NCBI GenBank assembly: GCA_002503285.1
Contig: DARI01000009.1
Location: 30,314 to 94,313, forward strand
Origin: Euryarchaeota archaeon UBA557
GTDB taxonomy: Archaea; Thermoplasmatota; Poseidoniia; Poseidoniales; Thalassarchaeaceae
Length of the DNA: 64,000 bases
Reading direction: 5' to 3'
Part shown: positions 1 to 8,798 of the stretch, piece by piece
Layout: each line of letters opens with the position of its first letter
How positions within the stretch are numbered: the first letter of the stretch is position 1
Program-made: the position numbers and the translations under genes
Notes under the pieces: model-generated
Database searches by the model: none
The model's input: the letters and a program-made list of their open reading frames with translations, nothing else
Told to the model about the DNA's origin: nothing

Positions 1-3000
1 ACTTTTAGTCATACATTTGCTGATGAGGGAAGTTTCACTTACACTGATACGATTTCACAATTAGAAAGTTATAGTGGAACTGTAACAGTTAGGGGAGATG
101 AGGGCCGTCCTTTACCTGATGTATTCAATATCAACGCTGAAGTTTATGGTTCAGAAACATTTGATTTTGTTAAGAAAGAGAGCTCAATTTGGCATCCTCG
201 CGACCAGTCATTTTCTAGTATTATAGATGGAGATTTGGATAATGATGGTCTTCCAAATTTCATCGATCCAGATAATGATAATGACGGATTCCCGGATTCT
301 TCAGATACAGACGATGATAATGACGGATTATTGGATATGTATGATGTTGATGATGACAATGACGGAATTCTAGATACATGCGTTCAACTTGATACAAATA
401 AAGACGGCAATCCGGACTATCCAAATTTACAACCAATAGGAATTCCTGGAATAGATTGTGAACTTGATTATGATAGGGATGCTGATGATGATATTTACAG
501 GGCTATTGATTCTGATTATGATTTGGTATGGGACTGGAAAGATACTGACCTGGGAGCGGCATTCCCTGCAGATAACTTACTAGGAAACCCGGGAGTTGAT
601 GTAACTGATTTACCATATGATCTCGATAATGATGGTACGCCTAATGAGTATGACTCATTTATGAATGCTACAGATGAAGAAGTACTTTCTTGGAATTGCC
701 CATCCTTGGAAAATCCAAATCCTCAATCTTCTGATGATAATTGTATATTTATGAGGAAATCATATACTGGAAATAATGATTGGGATGGCGATGGATTCAA
801 CAATTGGATAGATGTTGACGATGACAATGATGGAGTTTTAGATTGGCTAGATATAGATGAAAATTGTGATTTAGACGACGATAATGATTTACATCTACTA
901 AACGGTTCTAGATATAGGGATGATGGCCCAAATTCGATCGATACAGATATTGATGGAGATGGTATTTCAAATGACGAAGACTGGGATGATGACAATGATG
1001 GTATTTCGGATTTCTATGATCCAGATGACGGAAACTGTGGTATTGTCGATAATGATGCCTCTGACAATTTTTATGGTAATTCATACACTCACTCAGATGG
1101 TGATATAATTGATGGTAGTGCAGATTCACAAATTTATACTGGAACAGGAACACTTCTGTGGGACATGTTCTGGCACTTCAGTCCTTTTATTGATGGAACT
1201 CAAGGTTTTGTACTGCCTTATAATGGATACGAAACAGGAACCGAAGAAGACTCATTAACAATCGTTCAACAGGGAGTTATTCCAGAAATATACTGGAATA
1301 TAATGATGAAATGGAGTCCATGGAATGGAAATAATTATTTCGATATTGATATGGACGGAGACTCGTTGATTAACGGAATTGATGTTGATATGGATGGAGA
1401 TGGAATGCCTGATTGGTGGGATCAAGATGAAGGTAACGACGGCGTTCTTGACGTAAATGATCCTGCATTTGGAGGGTCCTTGGATGATAGTGAATGCGGA
1501 ATATCATTAGCCTTTGCTGTTGGACAAGCATCAGGGCCAATTGCATGCGGCCTCTCATATGCATGGATGTATGGATATCCACTATTGGCTGCAACACAAT
1601 CGAATGGCAATACGTATACTCTTCCATATAGCAGTAGACCTGACGCACTTTATGATGATGGAGAATATGATGGTAGTAATTCACAGGGCAATAATCAATG
1701 TTCAGATAATTGCTGGTGGTTTACTTTCGACCCAGGCAGTAACCCCACTCCTACTGCAGCAGTAACCTACGATGACATTAGGAATAACAGAGATTTGTAT
1801 ATAGCATATGTTGGACTGAATAAAGGATTATTCCAATGGACTGCAGATAGCAATGCAAACCTTTTCCCGGATGAAGTCGCTGATTTATTAAATGACGACG
1901 TCGATCCGGATAATGACTGTGCAGCACCAATTATTGGTAATTTAAACCCACAATGTATGTCAAATGATACTACGGATCTTGATGACGATTTTGATGGAGT
2001 ATACGACCATTGGGATATTGATGATGATAATGATGGTTTATGGGATTATTTTGAAGTAGATACTGATGATGACTGGGATGATGATGATGAAACAAATGAC
2101 GGTATTTATTACTTCATAGGAAGTAATTGCGTTGATGCTGATGATGATGGATTAGATACAGACCCTGATGCCGACGGCTGGTATCAAGCAGTTTGGGATC
2201 AGGGAGTTTTGGGACAATCACTATTATTTCCAGAGTATTATGATGTTGATAATGATAATGATGGTGTACCTGATGGCGAGGATCCTGATGATGACAATAA
2301 TGGAATACTTGATGTAGATCAAGAAGTAATAGCACCACAATGTTTTACGGGTGAAGAACAGAGCGTTTGGGACCATGATAATGATGGAATTCAAGATTGG
2401 GCAGATGATGATTGGGATGCAGATGGAATTAACAATACAGTGGAATTAAACTCTCCTAATGGATTAGTTTCAGCCTTCGATCATGATAATGATGGATTAA
2501 GAGATGATGTTGACGAAGATGATGATCAAGATGGTATGAAAGATGTTGACGAAGTTCTTTTGTGGCCAACAAGGTTTGGTGTCGAATCGACAAATCCATG
2601 GGATCATGATGACTTTGGCAATGGCTCTGGAATAGCAAATCCTCTCGATCCATTTACCGGGCCAGATTCAATTGATCAAGATGATGATGCAGATAATAGA
2701 TCAGATATAGATTTTGATCAAATTGAAGAAGATTTTGGATCTTCAGATTGGGATTCTAATAACAATGGAATATTAGATGCAGATGATAAAATTCCTAGCA
2801 GAATAACTCTAAATGCCCCTTCTATATTGTGGCTTGATGCTTTTAATCCTGCAATATTTTCGGGTCAAGTAAATTTATTGGCAGATAATGGTACTTTTGT
2901 TCCTACAGAAAATATACCTGTTCAGGTCCACATTGTATGGACAAGAAACGGTACTACGGCTTTAGAAACAGTAGATGTCTTAACAGGAAGCGATGGTAAA

Positions 3001-6000
3001 TATTTAGTGGGTCAATTTTTGTTTCCTGAAGACATATCAGTAGGCCCCAATTCTACATATCATGTTTATGCTGAGGTTACTGAAATGTTTATCCATGATA
3101 GTGCCGTTACTGAGTCAATTCCAGTCGAAGTGAGGGCCAATACTACCTCTGGATATAGCGCTGGAACGCAATTCCGTTCAGATGAAATGCCATTAAAAAT
3201 AAGCCTCAAGACTCATTATTCTGCTGATTATGATCGTGGAATTTTTGATAATAGAATATCCAATGCTCCGTTCTCATTTACTGTTAGTGATAGTAAGAAT
3301 TTATTTGGAAATGTTACACATCCTACTGAGTTTGATGGATATGGATATGGATATAGGGCTGGAAAAGATGGTTGGGCTAATTTAAGATTCAACCAATCAA
3401 ATGGTAATACAGGAACATGGGAACAAGTCCAATATAATAGTGCGTTAGATAATGGAGAAGGTACTTTAGCTGGAGGTTGGGAGGAAATTCTATGGAATAA
3501 TTTTACTAAAAATCATGATGTTATCAAGTCTCCTTACGTTGAAATTCCAACAAATGTGCCAACTGGAGATTATTTCTTTGTAGGTACCGTTAATCCTTCA
3601 CTTGGATATGATTGGCCATGGCCTTATTTGGAATCATCGGATACCGATAGTTTTACCATACGTTCAATGAAGCGTATGTTTATAGAATCACAATTAATAA
3701 CACCTTCTGATAGACCAGTATATTTTTATGATTCTACGCAGTTTACAGGCTCTTCTTTTGGAGCCTGGAGGGCATTATTCCATGCTCCATCATTAGCTAG
3801 CTCAGGATTAGATTTTACAGATATCAGTGTAGGAAAATCATATCCAATACTTTGGGATGGTCAAGCAGCATCACTTGGAACAATAGCTGGAGGAGTTCTC
3901 TTAGACAATAACAATCAACCTTTCACATCTGTAAATTATCTTGAAAATAATCCACATGTTCCTGATGGTTATTATTGGTCTACTAGACTACAAAACGGAG
4001 CTTCCTTTGATGTACCTCCATGCGGCGCGGTAGATCCATCTGATCCAGAAAGTCAAGTTAGATGTGAAATAGTGCCAGAGATGTTTACTGGTGAGGACTG
4101 GTACGTGGAAGGAACAGTGTGGAATAGGACATTTGCCCCTTGGGCCAACGATCCTCTAGCATTACAAGTTGACCATGATCGTAACCAAGTATTTGCTGGA
4201 AGTGGAGAAACTAGGAGAGTAGCAAGACCAAACATGGTTGACGGGGAAGCAAAATTTGAATTTAATGACACTTGGTATTCTCAATTCCCTGCTGGAACAT
4301 TTGGAATTAAAACCAGTTTTACAAATTCAGATTATTATTTCACTGGAAATCAAACACAAATTTTGGCTCCAGTAGGTAGTTTTGGTAATATTTCAGTAAT
4401 AGGTACAACAGATTTTCAACTAACAGCAACACCACGTTTATATCGAGGGCAGAATGCTACCATTGAAGCACGTTTGATAGACAATGCGTTCCAACCAGTT
4501 CGTGAAGTCCCAGTTAATTATACTTGGTCTGCAGATGGTTCGAGTGATGTTGTTATTACTGATAATAACGGTGTCTTCAAAGTCAATTTGACTATAGATG
4601 AAGGGCACCAACTAGGAAACTTCACATTGAGCTACACGTATCTAGGAGATTCAATTCGAGAGGGAAATTCTGCTGAAATAAATCTATGGGTGGTTTCAAG
4701 GACTTTCATAAATCTGCAGAGTACAACGCCAAACCTTCTTTCTAGTGGAGACATTTGGGAGTTTACAGCACAAGTTACAGATGATAATAGGACGGCATTT
4801 GATAAAGATCTTGGCCAAGCATTATCTGGATGTGGCGATTTAGGTGGAGAAGTTTCTGTTATTCTTGAAGGAATAGATTTCGAAGATAGGGTTCATAGAC
4901 AGATTGTAGAAAAATTATGTCCAAATGCCGGTTCAATAAATCACAAAATTGTATTAAATCCACAATTATTACGTGATGATCCATTTTCTTTCCTTCCAGA
5001 TGGATTTGGTCCAGTGAATGTAATTCTTAGATTTGAAGAAAATTTACCACATGAAGGATGTGAGCCGATAGTTGCAGAGATGTTAACCATATCAGGAGCA
5101 TGGGACCCGTGTGTTTTAGTAACTAACAACGATCATTTTAGAAAAGTAATGCAATTTCAAGTAGACGGCTTTAGTTTAATTGGTAGAACTGCATTAGATG
5201 TCGATGATCAAATTGTTTATACTTCTGAAATAGATCCAAACACTGGAATTGCAGTTGAAAAACCAATGATAGTAACTGGGCAATTGACAGATGAATTAGG
5301 CGGACTACTCGACAATAGGGCAATTAGAGTTACTTATGAGATGGATAATTCAGATAAGGGAATTGTTTCATGTATTCCTGGAATCACCGATTCTACAGGT
5401 AATTTTTCTATTATTTGTCCAATCTCAGGCGTTCAAGCCGGACAAGCAAAGGTAAGGGTTGAGTTTAATTCGTATGAAAATAATGATAGATATAGGTATG
5501 AAAATCAATCAGTAACTAGATTCTTCCCTGTATTTTCAAATTCATCTCTGAGTATCTCAGAAATAGGTCCTTTTAGGTCTGATTTTACGCAATATGAATT
5601 TTCTAATGGATCAAAATTTGACGTCTTGTACCTAAAAGAAGCATTCCATCTTGATGCTACATTAATTCAAACGAATGGAAATCCTATAGGTGGGAAATGT
5701 TTGAACATATATTTAGATCCACAAACAAATACTAGACCTATGGCAACAATAGTCACAGAAGATGGTACTGGAGAAGTTTCTTGGTACTCAGGAGACCCAG
5801 ATGACAATCCTAGCAGAAGAGGTGTTGAACCTAATGGAAATCAATTGGAAGGATTCCGTACAATTAGGGTTGCATATGAACCAGATAAAGAAATTCCGGG
5901 AGGATGTAGGGCAGAATCTAATCCTGTTGTAAATAGCTCTTATGTGGATGTAGAAGTTTTAGTTCGTAGTAGAGTAGATATTTTACTCAAAGAACATTGG

Positions 6001-6930
6001 TCTAATCCCCAAGGATATCAAGAAGGAGATGTGATATCGGGAGCAGTTGCAATTCTTAGAGATCGCTTAGACATTACAGTTGAAGGTGAGCAAGTTGTAT
6101 TTACAATACAATACTGGAATGGTTCCGGTTGGGAAACCCATGATGTTGAGTATCTAATAACCAATGAACAAGGTGTTGCTAATTTCAGCTTTATATACAC
6201 TGCTGAAGAAATACCAGGAGAGTTAGAAAAGACCGCAGAAGATGGAAAATGGAGAGTTTTAGTACAATTCCAAGAATCAGCCTTCTTTGAAGGAGAATAT
6301 CTCAATAACACTCCCGTAATTGCCCTTGGAGGTGATACGAATGTTGGTAAACAAAGTTTCTTCACCTCTCAAATATTAATCATCAGTGCAATTTCTATAT
6401 CTATAGCTGCACTAGTTGGAGCAGTAATGTATCAGAATTATCGTGAAAGGCGTAAAATAGAAGTTATAAGAGGCATATTGACGGATTCCTTAATGGCTCT
6501 AAAAGCATCAAATAACTATATTGAAGCAATCTTTGACTGTTATAAGAATCTAATAAAATTCTTTAGGTCTAAAGGTGCTATGAAGAAAGTATTTGAAACA
6601 ACTCGTGAATTTGAGGACGTTATTAGTAATATGCTAACAGGAGTAATACCTCCAGAAGAAATGAATGTATTTTTCTCAATATTTGAAGAAGCAAGGTATT
6701 CTGATCATGAAATAGGGTCAGATCAAAGAGATCGCGCCATACAAGTTTTACAACAAATGATTACTCGTATTACAAATGCATTGGGAGAAAATATGTTAAA
6801 TCGTAGCTCTGTTAATGAATCAGGATTATATGGTGCTGCAATAAAAGCTGGAGAGTTTATTGACTCGGATGGAAACGTCAGAGTTGCTGGTGCGGAAGAT
6901 GAATCTGATAACAATGATTTTAGAATATAA
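1..6930 (+). CDS. Giant surface protein with thrombospondin type 3-like repeats and DUF4129-like C-terminus (5' partial)
   Basis: The frame is open from base 1, so the gene begins upstream and the ATG at 235 is internal; 2309 residues are visible. The first 40 residues resemble the last strands of a cupredoxin-like domain (SHTFADEGSFTYT...SGTVTV) without copper ligands. Residues of about 79-930 are dense in DxDxDG calcium-binding motifs of the thrombospondin type 3 kind. About 930-2115 is beta-rich, Ig-like sequence with many N-x-S/T sites. One hydrophobic helix (about 2122-2147) is followed by RERRK, then a cytoplasmic tail resembling DUF4129 (T-R-E-F near the middle, EEARYSD, then R-A-I-Q-V-L). 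The role is inferred to be cell-surface binding or adhesion; no catalytic residues were recognised. The next gene is the unrelated ribosomal operon. Composition (Asp/Asn rich) is driven by the repeats. Confidence 0.85.
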   Translation, partial: TFSHTFADEGSFTYTDTISQLESYSGTVTVRGDEGRPLPDVFNINAEVYGSETFDFVKKESSIWHPRDQSFSSIIDGDLDNDGLPNFIDPDNDNDGFPDSSDTDDDNDGLLDMYDVDDDNDGILDTCVQLDTNKDGNPDYPNLQPIGIPGIDCELDYDRDADDDIYRAIDSDYDLVWDWKDTDLGAAFPADNLLGNPGVDVTDLPYDLDNDGTPNEYDSFMNATDEEVLSWNCPSLENPNPQSSDDNCIFMRKSYTGNNDWDGDGFNNWIDVDDDNDGVLDWLDIDENCDLDDDNDLHLLNGSRYRDDGPNSIDTDIDGDGISNDEDWDDDNDGISDFYDPDDGNCGIVDNDASDNFYGNSYTHSDGDIIDGSADSQIYTGTGTLLWDMFWHFSPFIDGTQGFVLPYNGYETGTEEDSLTIVQQGVIPEIYWNIMMKWSPWNGNNYFDIDMDGDSLINGIDVDMDGDGMPDWWDQDEGNDGVLDVNDPAFGGSLDDSECGISLAFAVGQASGPIACGLSYAWMYGYPLLAATQSNGNTYTLPYSSRPDALYDDGEYDGSNSQGNNQCSDNCWWFTFDPGSNPTPTAAVTYDDIRNNRDLYIAYVGLNKGLFQWTADSNANLFPDEVADLLNDDVDPDNDCAAPIIGNLNPQCMSNDTTDLDDDFDGVYDHWDIDDDNDGLWDYFEVDTDDDWDDDDETNDGIYYFIGSNCVDADDDGLDTDPDADGWYQAVWDQGVLGQSLLFPEYYDVDNDNDGVPDGEDPDDDNNGILDVDQEVIAPQCFTGEEQSVWDHDNDGIQDWADDDWDADGINNTVELNSPNGLVSAFDHDNDGLRDDVDEDDDQDGMKDVDEVLLWPTRFGVESTNPWDHDDFGNGSGIANPLDPFTGPDSIDQDDDADNRSDIDFDQIEEDFGSSDWDSNNNGILDADDKIPSRITLNAPSILWLDAFNPAIFSGQVNLLADNGTFVPTENIPVQVHIVWTRNGTTALETVDVLTGSDGKYLVGQFLFPEDISVGPNSTYHVYAEVTEMFIHDSAVTESIPVEVRANTTSGYSAGTQFRSDEMPLKISLKTHYSADYDRGIFDNRISNAPFSFTVSDSKNLFGNVTHPTEFDGYGYGYRAGKDGWANLRFNQSNGNTGTWEQVQYNSALDNGEGTLAGGWEEILWNNFTKNHDVIKSPYVEIPTNVPTGDYFFVGTVNPSLGYDWPWPYLESSDTDSFTIRSMKRMFIESQLITPSDRPVYFYDSTQFTGSSFGAWRALFHAPSLASSGLDFTDISVGKSYPILWDGQAASLGTIAGGVLLDNNNQPFTSVNYLENNPHVPDGYYWSTRLQNGASFDVPPCGAVDPSDPESQVRCEIVPEMFTGEDWYVEGTVWNRTFAPWANDPLALQVDHDRNQVFAGSGETRRVARPNMVDGEAKFEFNDTWYSQFPAGTFGIKTSFTNSDYYFTGNQTQILAPVGSFGNISVIGTTDFQLTATPRLYRGQNATIEARLIDNAFQPVREVPVNYTWSADGSSDVVITDNNGVFKVNLTIDEGHQLGNFTLSYTYLGDSIREGNSAEINLWVVSRTFINLQSTTPNLLSSGDIWEFTAQVTDDNRTAFDKDLGQALSGCGDLGGEVSVILEGIDFEDRVHRQIVEKLCPNAGSINHKIVLNPQLLRDDPFSFLPDGFGPVNVILRFEENLPHEGCEPIVAEMLTISGAWDPCVLVTNNDHFRKVMQFQVDGFSLIGRTALDVDDQIVYTSEIDPNTGIAVEKPMIVTGQLTDELGGLLDNRAIRVTYEMDNSDKGIVSCIPGITDSTGNFSIICPISGVQAGQAKVRVEFNSYENNDRYRYENQSVTRFFPVFSNSSLSISEIGPFRSDFTQYEFSNGSKFDVLYLKEAFHLDATLIQTNGNPIGGKCLNIYLDPQTNTRPMATIVTEDGTGEVSWYSGDPDDNPSRRGVEPNGNQLEGFRTIRVAYEPDKEIPGGCRAESNPVVNSSYVDVEVLVRSRVDILLKEHWSNPQGYQEGDVISGAVAILRDRLDITVEGEQVVFTIQYWNGSGWETHDVEYLITNEQGVANFSFIYTAEEIPGELEKTAEDGKWRVLVQFQESAFFEGEYLNNTPVIALGGDTNVGKQSFFTSQILIISAISISIAALVGAVMYQNYRERRKIEVIRGILTDSLMALKASNNYIEAIFDCYKNLIKFFRSKGAMKKVFETTREFEDVISNMLTGVIPPEEMNVFFSIFEEARYSDHEIGSDQRDRAIQVLQQMITRITNALGENMLNRSSVNESGLYGAAIKAGEFIDSDGNVRVAGAEDESDNNDFRI
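235..2790 (+). repeat. Asp-rich thrombospondin type 3-like repeat region
   Basis: Imperfect in-frame repeats of the type DxDNDGxxD, built from gat/gac/aat codons, occur dozens of times, singly or in clusters of two to four, separated by non-repetitive spacers of up to about 150 residues. In thrombospondin type 3 repeats these Asp/Asn side chains bind Ca2+. The low-complexity DNA explains the many spurious open frames on the minus strand here. Confidence 0.85.
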
Positions 6931-6985
6931 TGAACACGTTAATCACACTCTTTTAAGTGATATTTTAACTTATTTTCATTATTGA

Positions 6986-7050
6986 GACTCCCGTAGCATT
7001 GATAACACAACCTAAAGTGGCGGCGATACCCAACAAATGTCGAGGGAGTC
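6986..7050 (+). promoter_or_regulatory. Leader inverted repeat covering the rpl18e ribosome-binding site
   Basis: GACTCCC at 6986-6992 is exactly complementary to GGGAGTC at 7044-7050. The 3' arm overlaps the Shine-Dalgarno sequence GAGGGAG (7042-7048) of the L18e gene that starts at 7053. A second short pairing, CATT (6997-7000) with AATG (7036-7039), could stack inside it. If formed in the mRNA the helix would hide the ribosome-binding site. Regulation is inference; only the complementarity is seen. Confidence 0.4.
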
Positions 7051-7052
7051 AT

Positions 7053-7418
7053 ATGAGTAAAAATAACAGAAAGACCAATCAGTCCCTTATCACTTTAATC
7101 AGTGATTTGAAGGACCAGAGCAGGTCATCTGGCTCAGCACTGTGGCGAGACGTCGCTCTGAGGCTTGAAACAAGCCGAAGTAATTGGGCCCAACCAAACC
7201 TAAGTCGCTTATCGCGATATGCTAAGGATGAAGAAATGATTCTTGTTCCTGGTAAATTGCTAGGCAGTGGAGATATCTTTGGAAAGGCCAACGTCGCAGC
7301 TTTCAGTGTTAGTTCCAGTGCCCGCTCTAAGATAGAAGCCGCAGGGGGTCGTGTAATGACGATCCGCGAATTGATGAATGAAAACCCAAATGGAAAAGGA
7401 GTGAGAATACTTGGATGA
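7053..7418 (+). CDS. rpl18e: Ribosomal protein L18e
   Basis: Large-subunit ribosomal protein of archaea and eukaryotes, homologous to bacterial L15. The 121-residue product matches the family: a basic N-terminus (SKNNRKTNQSL), W-R-D-V-A...L...R, a VPGKLLGSGD segment and the AAFSVSSSAR-KIEAAGG core. The open frame reaches back to a TTG at 6999, but the ATG at 7053 is preferred because GAGGGAG lies five bases before it and the protein then starts like its relatives. It is first in the operon L18e-L13-S9-RpoN, the standard archaeal order. Its stop overlaps the start of L13 by eight bases. Confidence 0.96.
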   Translation: MSKNNRKTNQSLITLISDLKDQSRSSGSALWRDVALRLETSRSNWAQPNLSRLSRYAKDEEMILVPGKLLGSGDIFGKANVAAFSVSSSARSKIEAAGGRVMTIRELMNENPNGKGVRILG

Positions 7419-7902
7419 ATCAACAACTTTTGTTTATGATGCCAAGGACAAAGTCCTTGGACGTCTTGCTAGTAAAGTTGCAAAGCAACTACTATCCGCA
7501 AGAAAATCTGGTGCACCAAACAAAGTGATTATAGTAAATGCTGAGGAAGCAATAGTTTCAGGTCCACGAAGGGCTATATTAGCAGATTATGATTTCAAAT
7601 ATAAATTAAATCATCCGAGAAAAGGACCTTTCTTTCCAAGAATGCCTGATCAAATACTAAAGCGTACAGTACGTGGTATGCTACCATATCAAAAAAATAG
7701 TAGTGGAAGAAATGCTCTTCGTGATCTTAGAGTTATGATTGGATTTCCAGCTAATCTTTCTGGAGATAAATTACCAGAAGGGCATGAATGGGGAGATACA
7801 ACTCAATTAGACAGGCCTCTCCCTTTGAAATATATCCGATTAGGTGAAATAAGTTCTTCGCTAGGAGTCGATGCGAGTAGATGGAACAGGGGTGACAATT
7901 AA
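7411..7902 (+). CDS. rpl13: Ribosomal protein L13 (uL13)
   Basis: Assembly protein of the large ribosomal subunit. The product is 163 residues, slightly long for the archaeal family. Typical signatures are DAKDKVLGRLAS near residue 10, VIIVNAEEA near 38, the basic H-P-R-K-G-P-F-F-P stretch near 70 and the R-G-M-L-P-Y segment around residue 90. The start is TTG at 7411, overlapping the L18e stop by eight bases, with GGAG at 7398-7401 as ribosome-binding site; no in-frame ATG lies upstream. Its stop shares one base with the S9 start. Translational coupling along the operon is likely. Confidence 0.95.
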   Translation: MDESTTFVYDAKDKVLGRLASKVAKQLLSARKSGAPNKVIIVNAEEAIVSGPRRAILADYDFKYKLNHPRKGPFFPRMPDQILKRTVRGMLPYQKNSSGRNALRDLRVMIGFPANLSGDKLPEGHEWGDTTQLDRPLPLKYIRLGEISSSLGVDASRWNRGDN

Positions 7903-8345
7903 TGGCTGCAAAAAAATCACGCAAAATAGCAAATGTTACTACTAGTGGTAAGAGAAAAACATCTATCGCTAGAGCTGTAGTAAAGAAAGGACAGGGACGC
8001 GTTCGTGTTAACGGACAACCTCTGCACATTATGGAGCCAACCTTAGCTCGTAGAAAAGCGCTAGAACCTGTTCAAATTGCTGATGCAATGGACCGTCTTT
8101 CAAAAGTTGATGTCGTAGTAGACGTTCATGGAGGAGGGCAAATGGGCCAAGTAGACGCAATCAGAACAGCCATTGCACGCGGTTTAGTAAAATGGAACGG
8201 CGGAGCAGAAGGCGATGATGAAGAGCTCAGAGATGAATATATTCGTTTTGATCGTACATTACTTGTTAATGATCCACGAAGAAAGGAAGCCAAGCATCAA
8301 ATGGGACGTGGTGCCCGTAAGAAATGGCAGAAGTCGTATAGATGA
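7902..8345 (+). CDS. rps9: Ribosomal protein S9 (uS9)
   Basis: Small-subunit protein whose C-terminal tail contacts P-site tRNA. The 147-residue product shows TSGKRKTSIARAVV near residue 15, the V-D-V-H-G-G-G segment with GQVDAIRTAIARGL, and the conserved KKWQKSYR tail ending in Arg. ATG 7902 overlaps the L13 stop codon by one base, so the start is well fixed. Third gene of the operon. Confidence 0.97.
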   Translation: MAAKKSRKIANVTTSGKRKTSIARAVVKKGQGRVRVNGQPLHIMEPTLARRKALEPVQIADAMDRLSKVDVVVDVHGGGQMGQVDAIRTAIARGLVKWNGGAEGDDEELRDEYIRFDRTLLVNDPRRKEAKHQMGRGARKKWQKSYR

Positions 8346-8356
8346 GGTGAAGAAGT

Positions 8357-8566
8357 ATGTTAATTCCAGTTAGATGTTGGAGCTGTGGTAAAGTCATAGC
8401 TCAAGTATATGCAAAATATAAAGACGCTTTAGATAATGAAGGAGATACTAGCAAAGTATTGGATGATGCAGGTATTAGAAGATACTGTTGTCGAAGGATG
8501 TTTGTTGGACACATTGATTTAATTGATGAAGTAGCTCCTTTCAGTATTGCACGTGAAGAACTTTGA
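8357..8566 (+). CDS. rpoN: DNA-directed RNA polymerase subunit N (Rpb10 homologue)
   Basis: Small zinc-binding subunit of archaeal RNA polymerase that helps join the D/L platform to the core. The 69-residue product has the diagnostic C-W-S-C-G-K motif at residues 8-13 and the paired cysteines of RRYCCRRMF at about 41-49, giving the CX2C...CC zinc site. The ribosome-binding site GAGGTGA (8344-8350) overlaps the end of rps9. In many archaea rpoN is followed by rpoK, enolase and S2; here the cluster ends and tRNA-Pro follows. Confidence 0.96.
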   Translation: MLIPVRCWSCGKVIAQVYAKYKDALDNEGDTSKVLDDAGIRRYCCRRMFVGHIDLIDEVAPFSIAREEL

Positions 8567-8619
8567 TTTTCCGGCAATATTTTGAATACGAGCTATTTCG
8601 TTATTAAAAAACCATATGG

Positions 8620-8697
8620 GGGCTTGTAGGTTAGCTTGGCCAATACTTCGCGGCTGGGGGTCGCGAGACCCAGGTTCAAATCCTGGCAGGCCCACCA
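8620..8697 (+). tRNA. tRNA-Pro (anticodon GGG), CCA encoded
   Basis: Acceptor GGGCTTG (8620-8626) pairs with CAGGCCC (8687-8693) with one G-U. The anticodon stem CGCGG/TCGCG encloses a seven-base loop with U33 and anticodon GGG at 8656-8658 followed by G37, as expected for proline. T-arm CCAGG-TTCAAAT-CCTGG is at 8670-8686. Discriminator A is at 8694 and CCA at 8695-8697 is genomically encoded. The D-stem is weak (three pairs, one G-U). No intron is present. Confidence 0.93.
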
Positions 8698-8798
8698 TTA
8701 ATTTACTTCAATTTCAATAGGATGATTCAAATTCAGGAACCTAGTCTATTTTAGCATAGAAAGAGAGGATTGAAGGGCATCACCTCTCCTCCCTAATT

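Noticed and set aside
144..2653. Many Ser- or His-rich open frames on the minus strand
   Set aside because: They are antisense reflections of the Asp/Asn-rich gat/aat repeat codons of the giant gene and look like no protein.
8620..8697. Other anticodon or intron in tRNA-Pro because of the weak D-stem
   Set aside because: Only the register with anticodon GGG gives a seven-base loop with U33 and a five-pair stem; no insertion is present.
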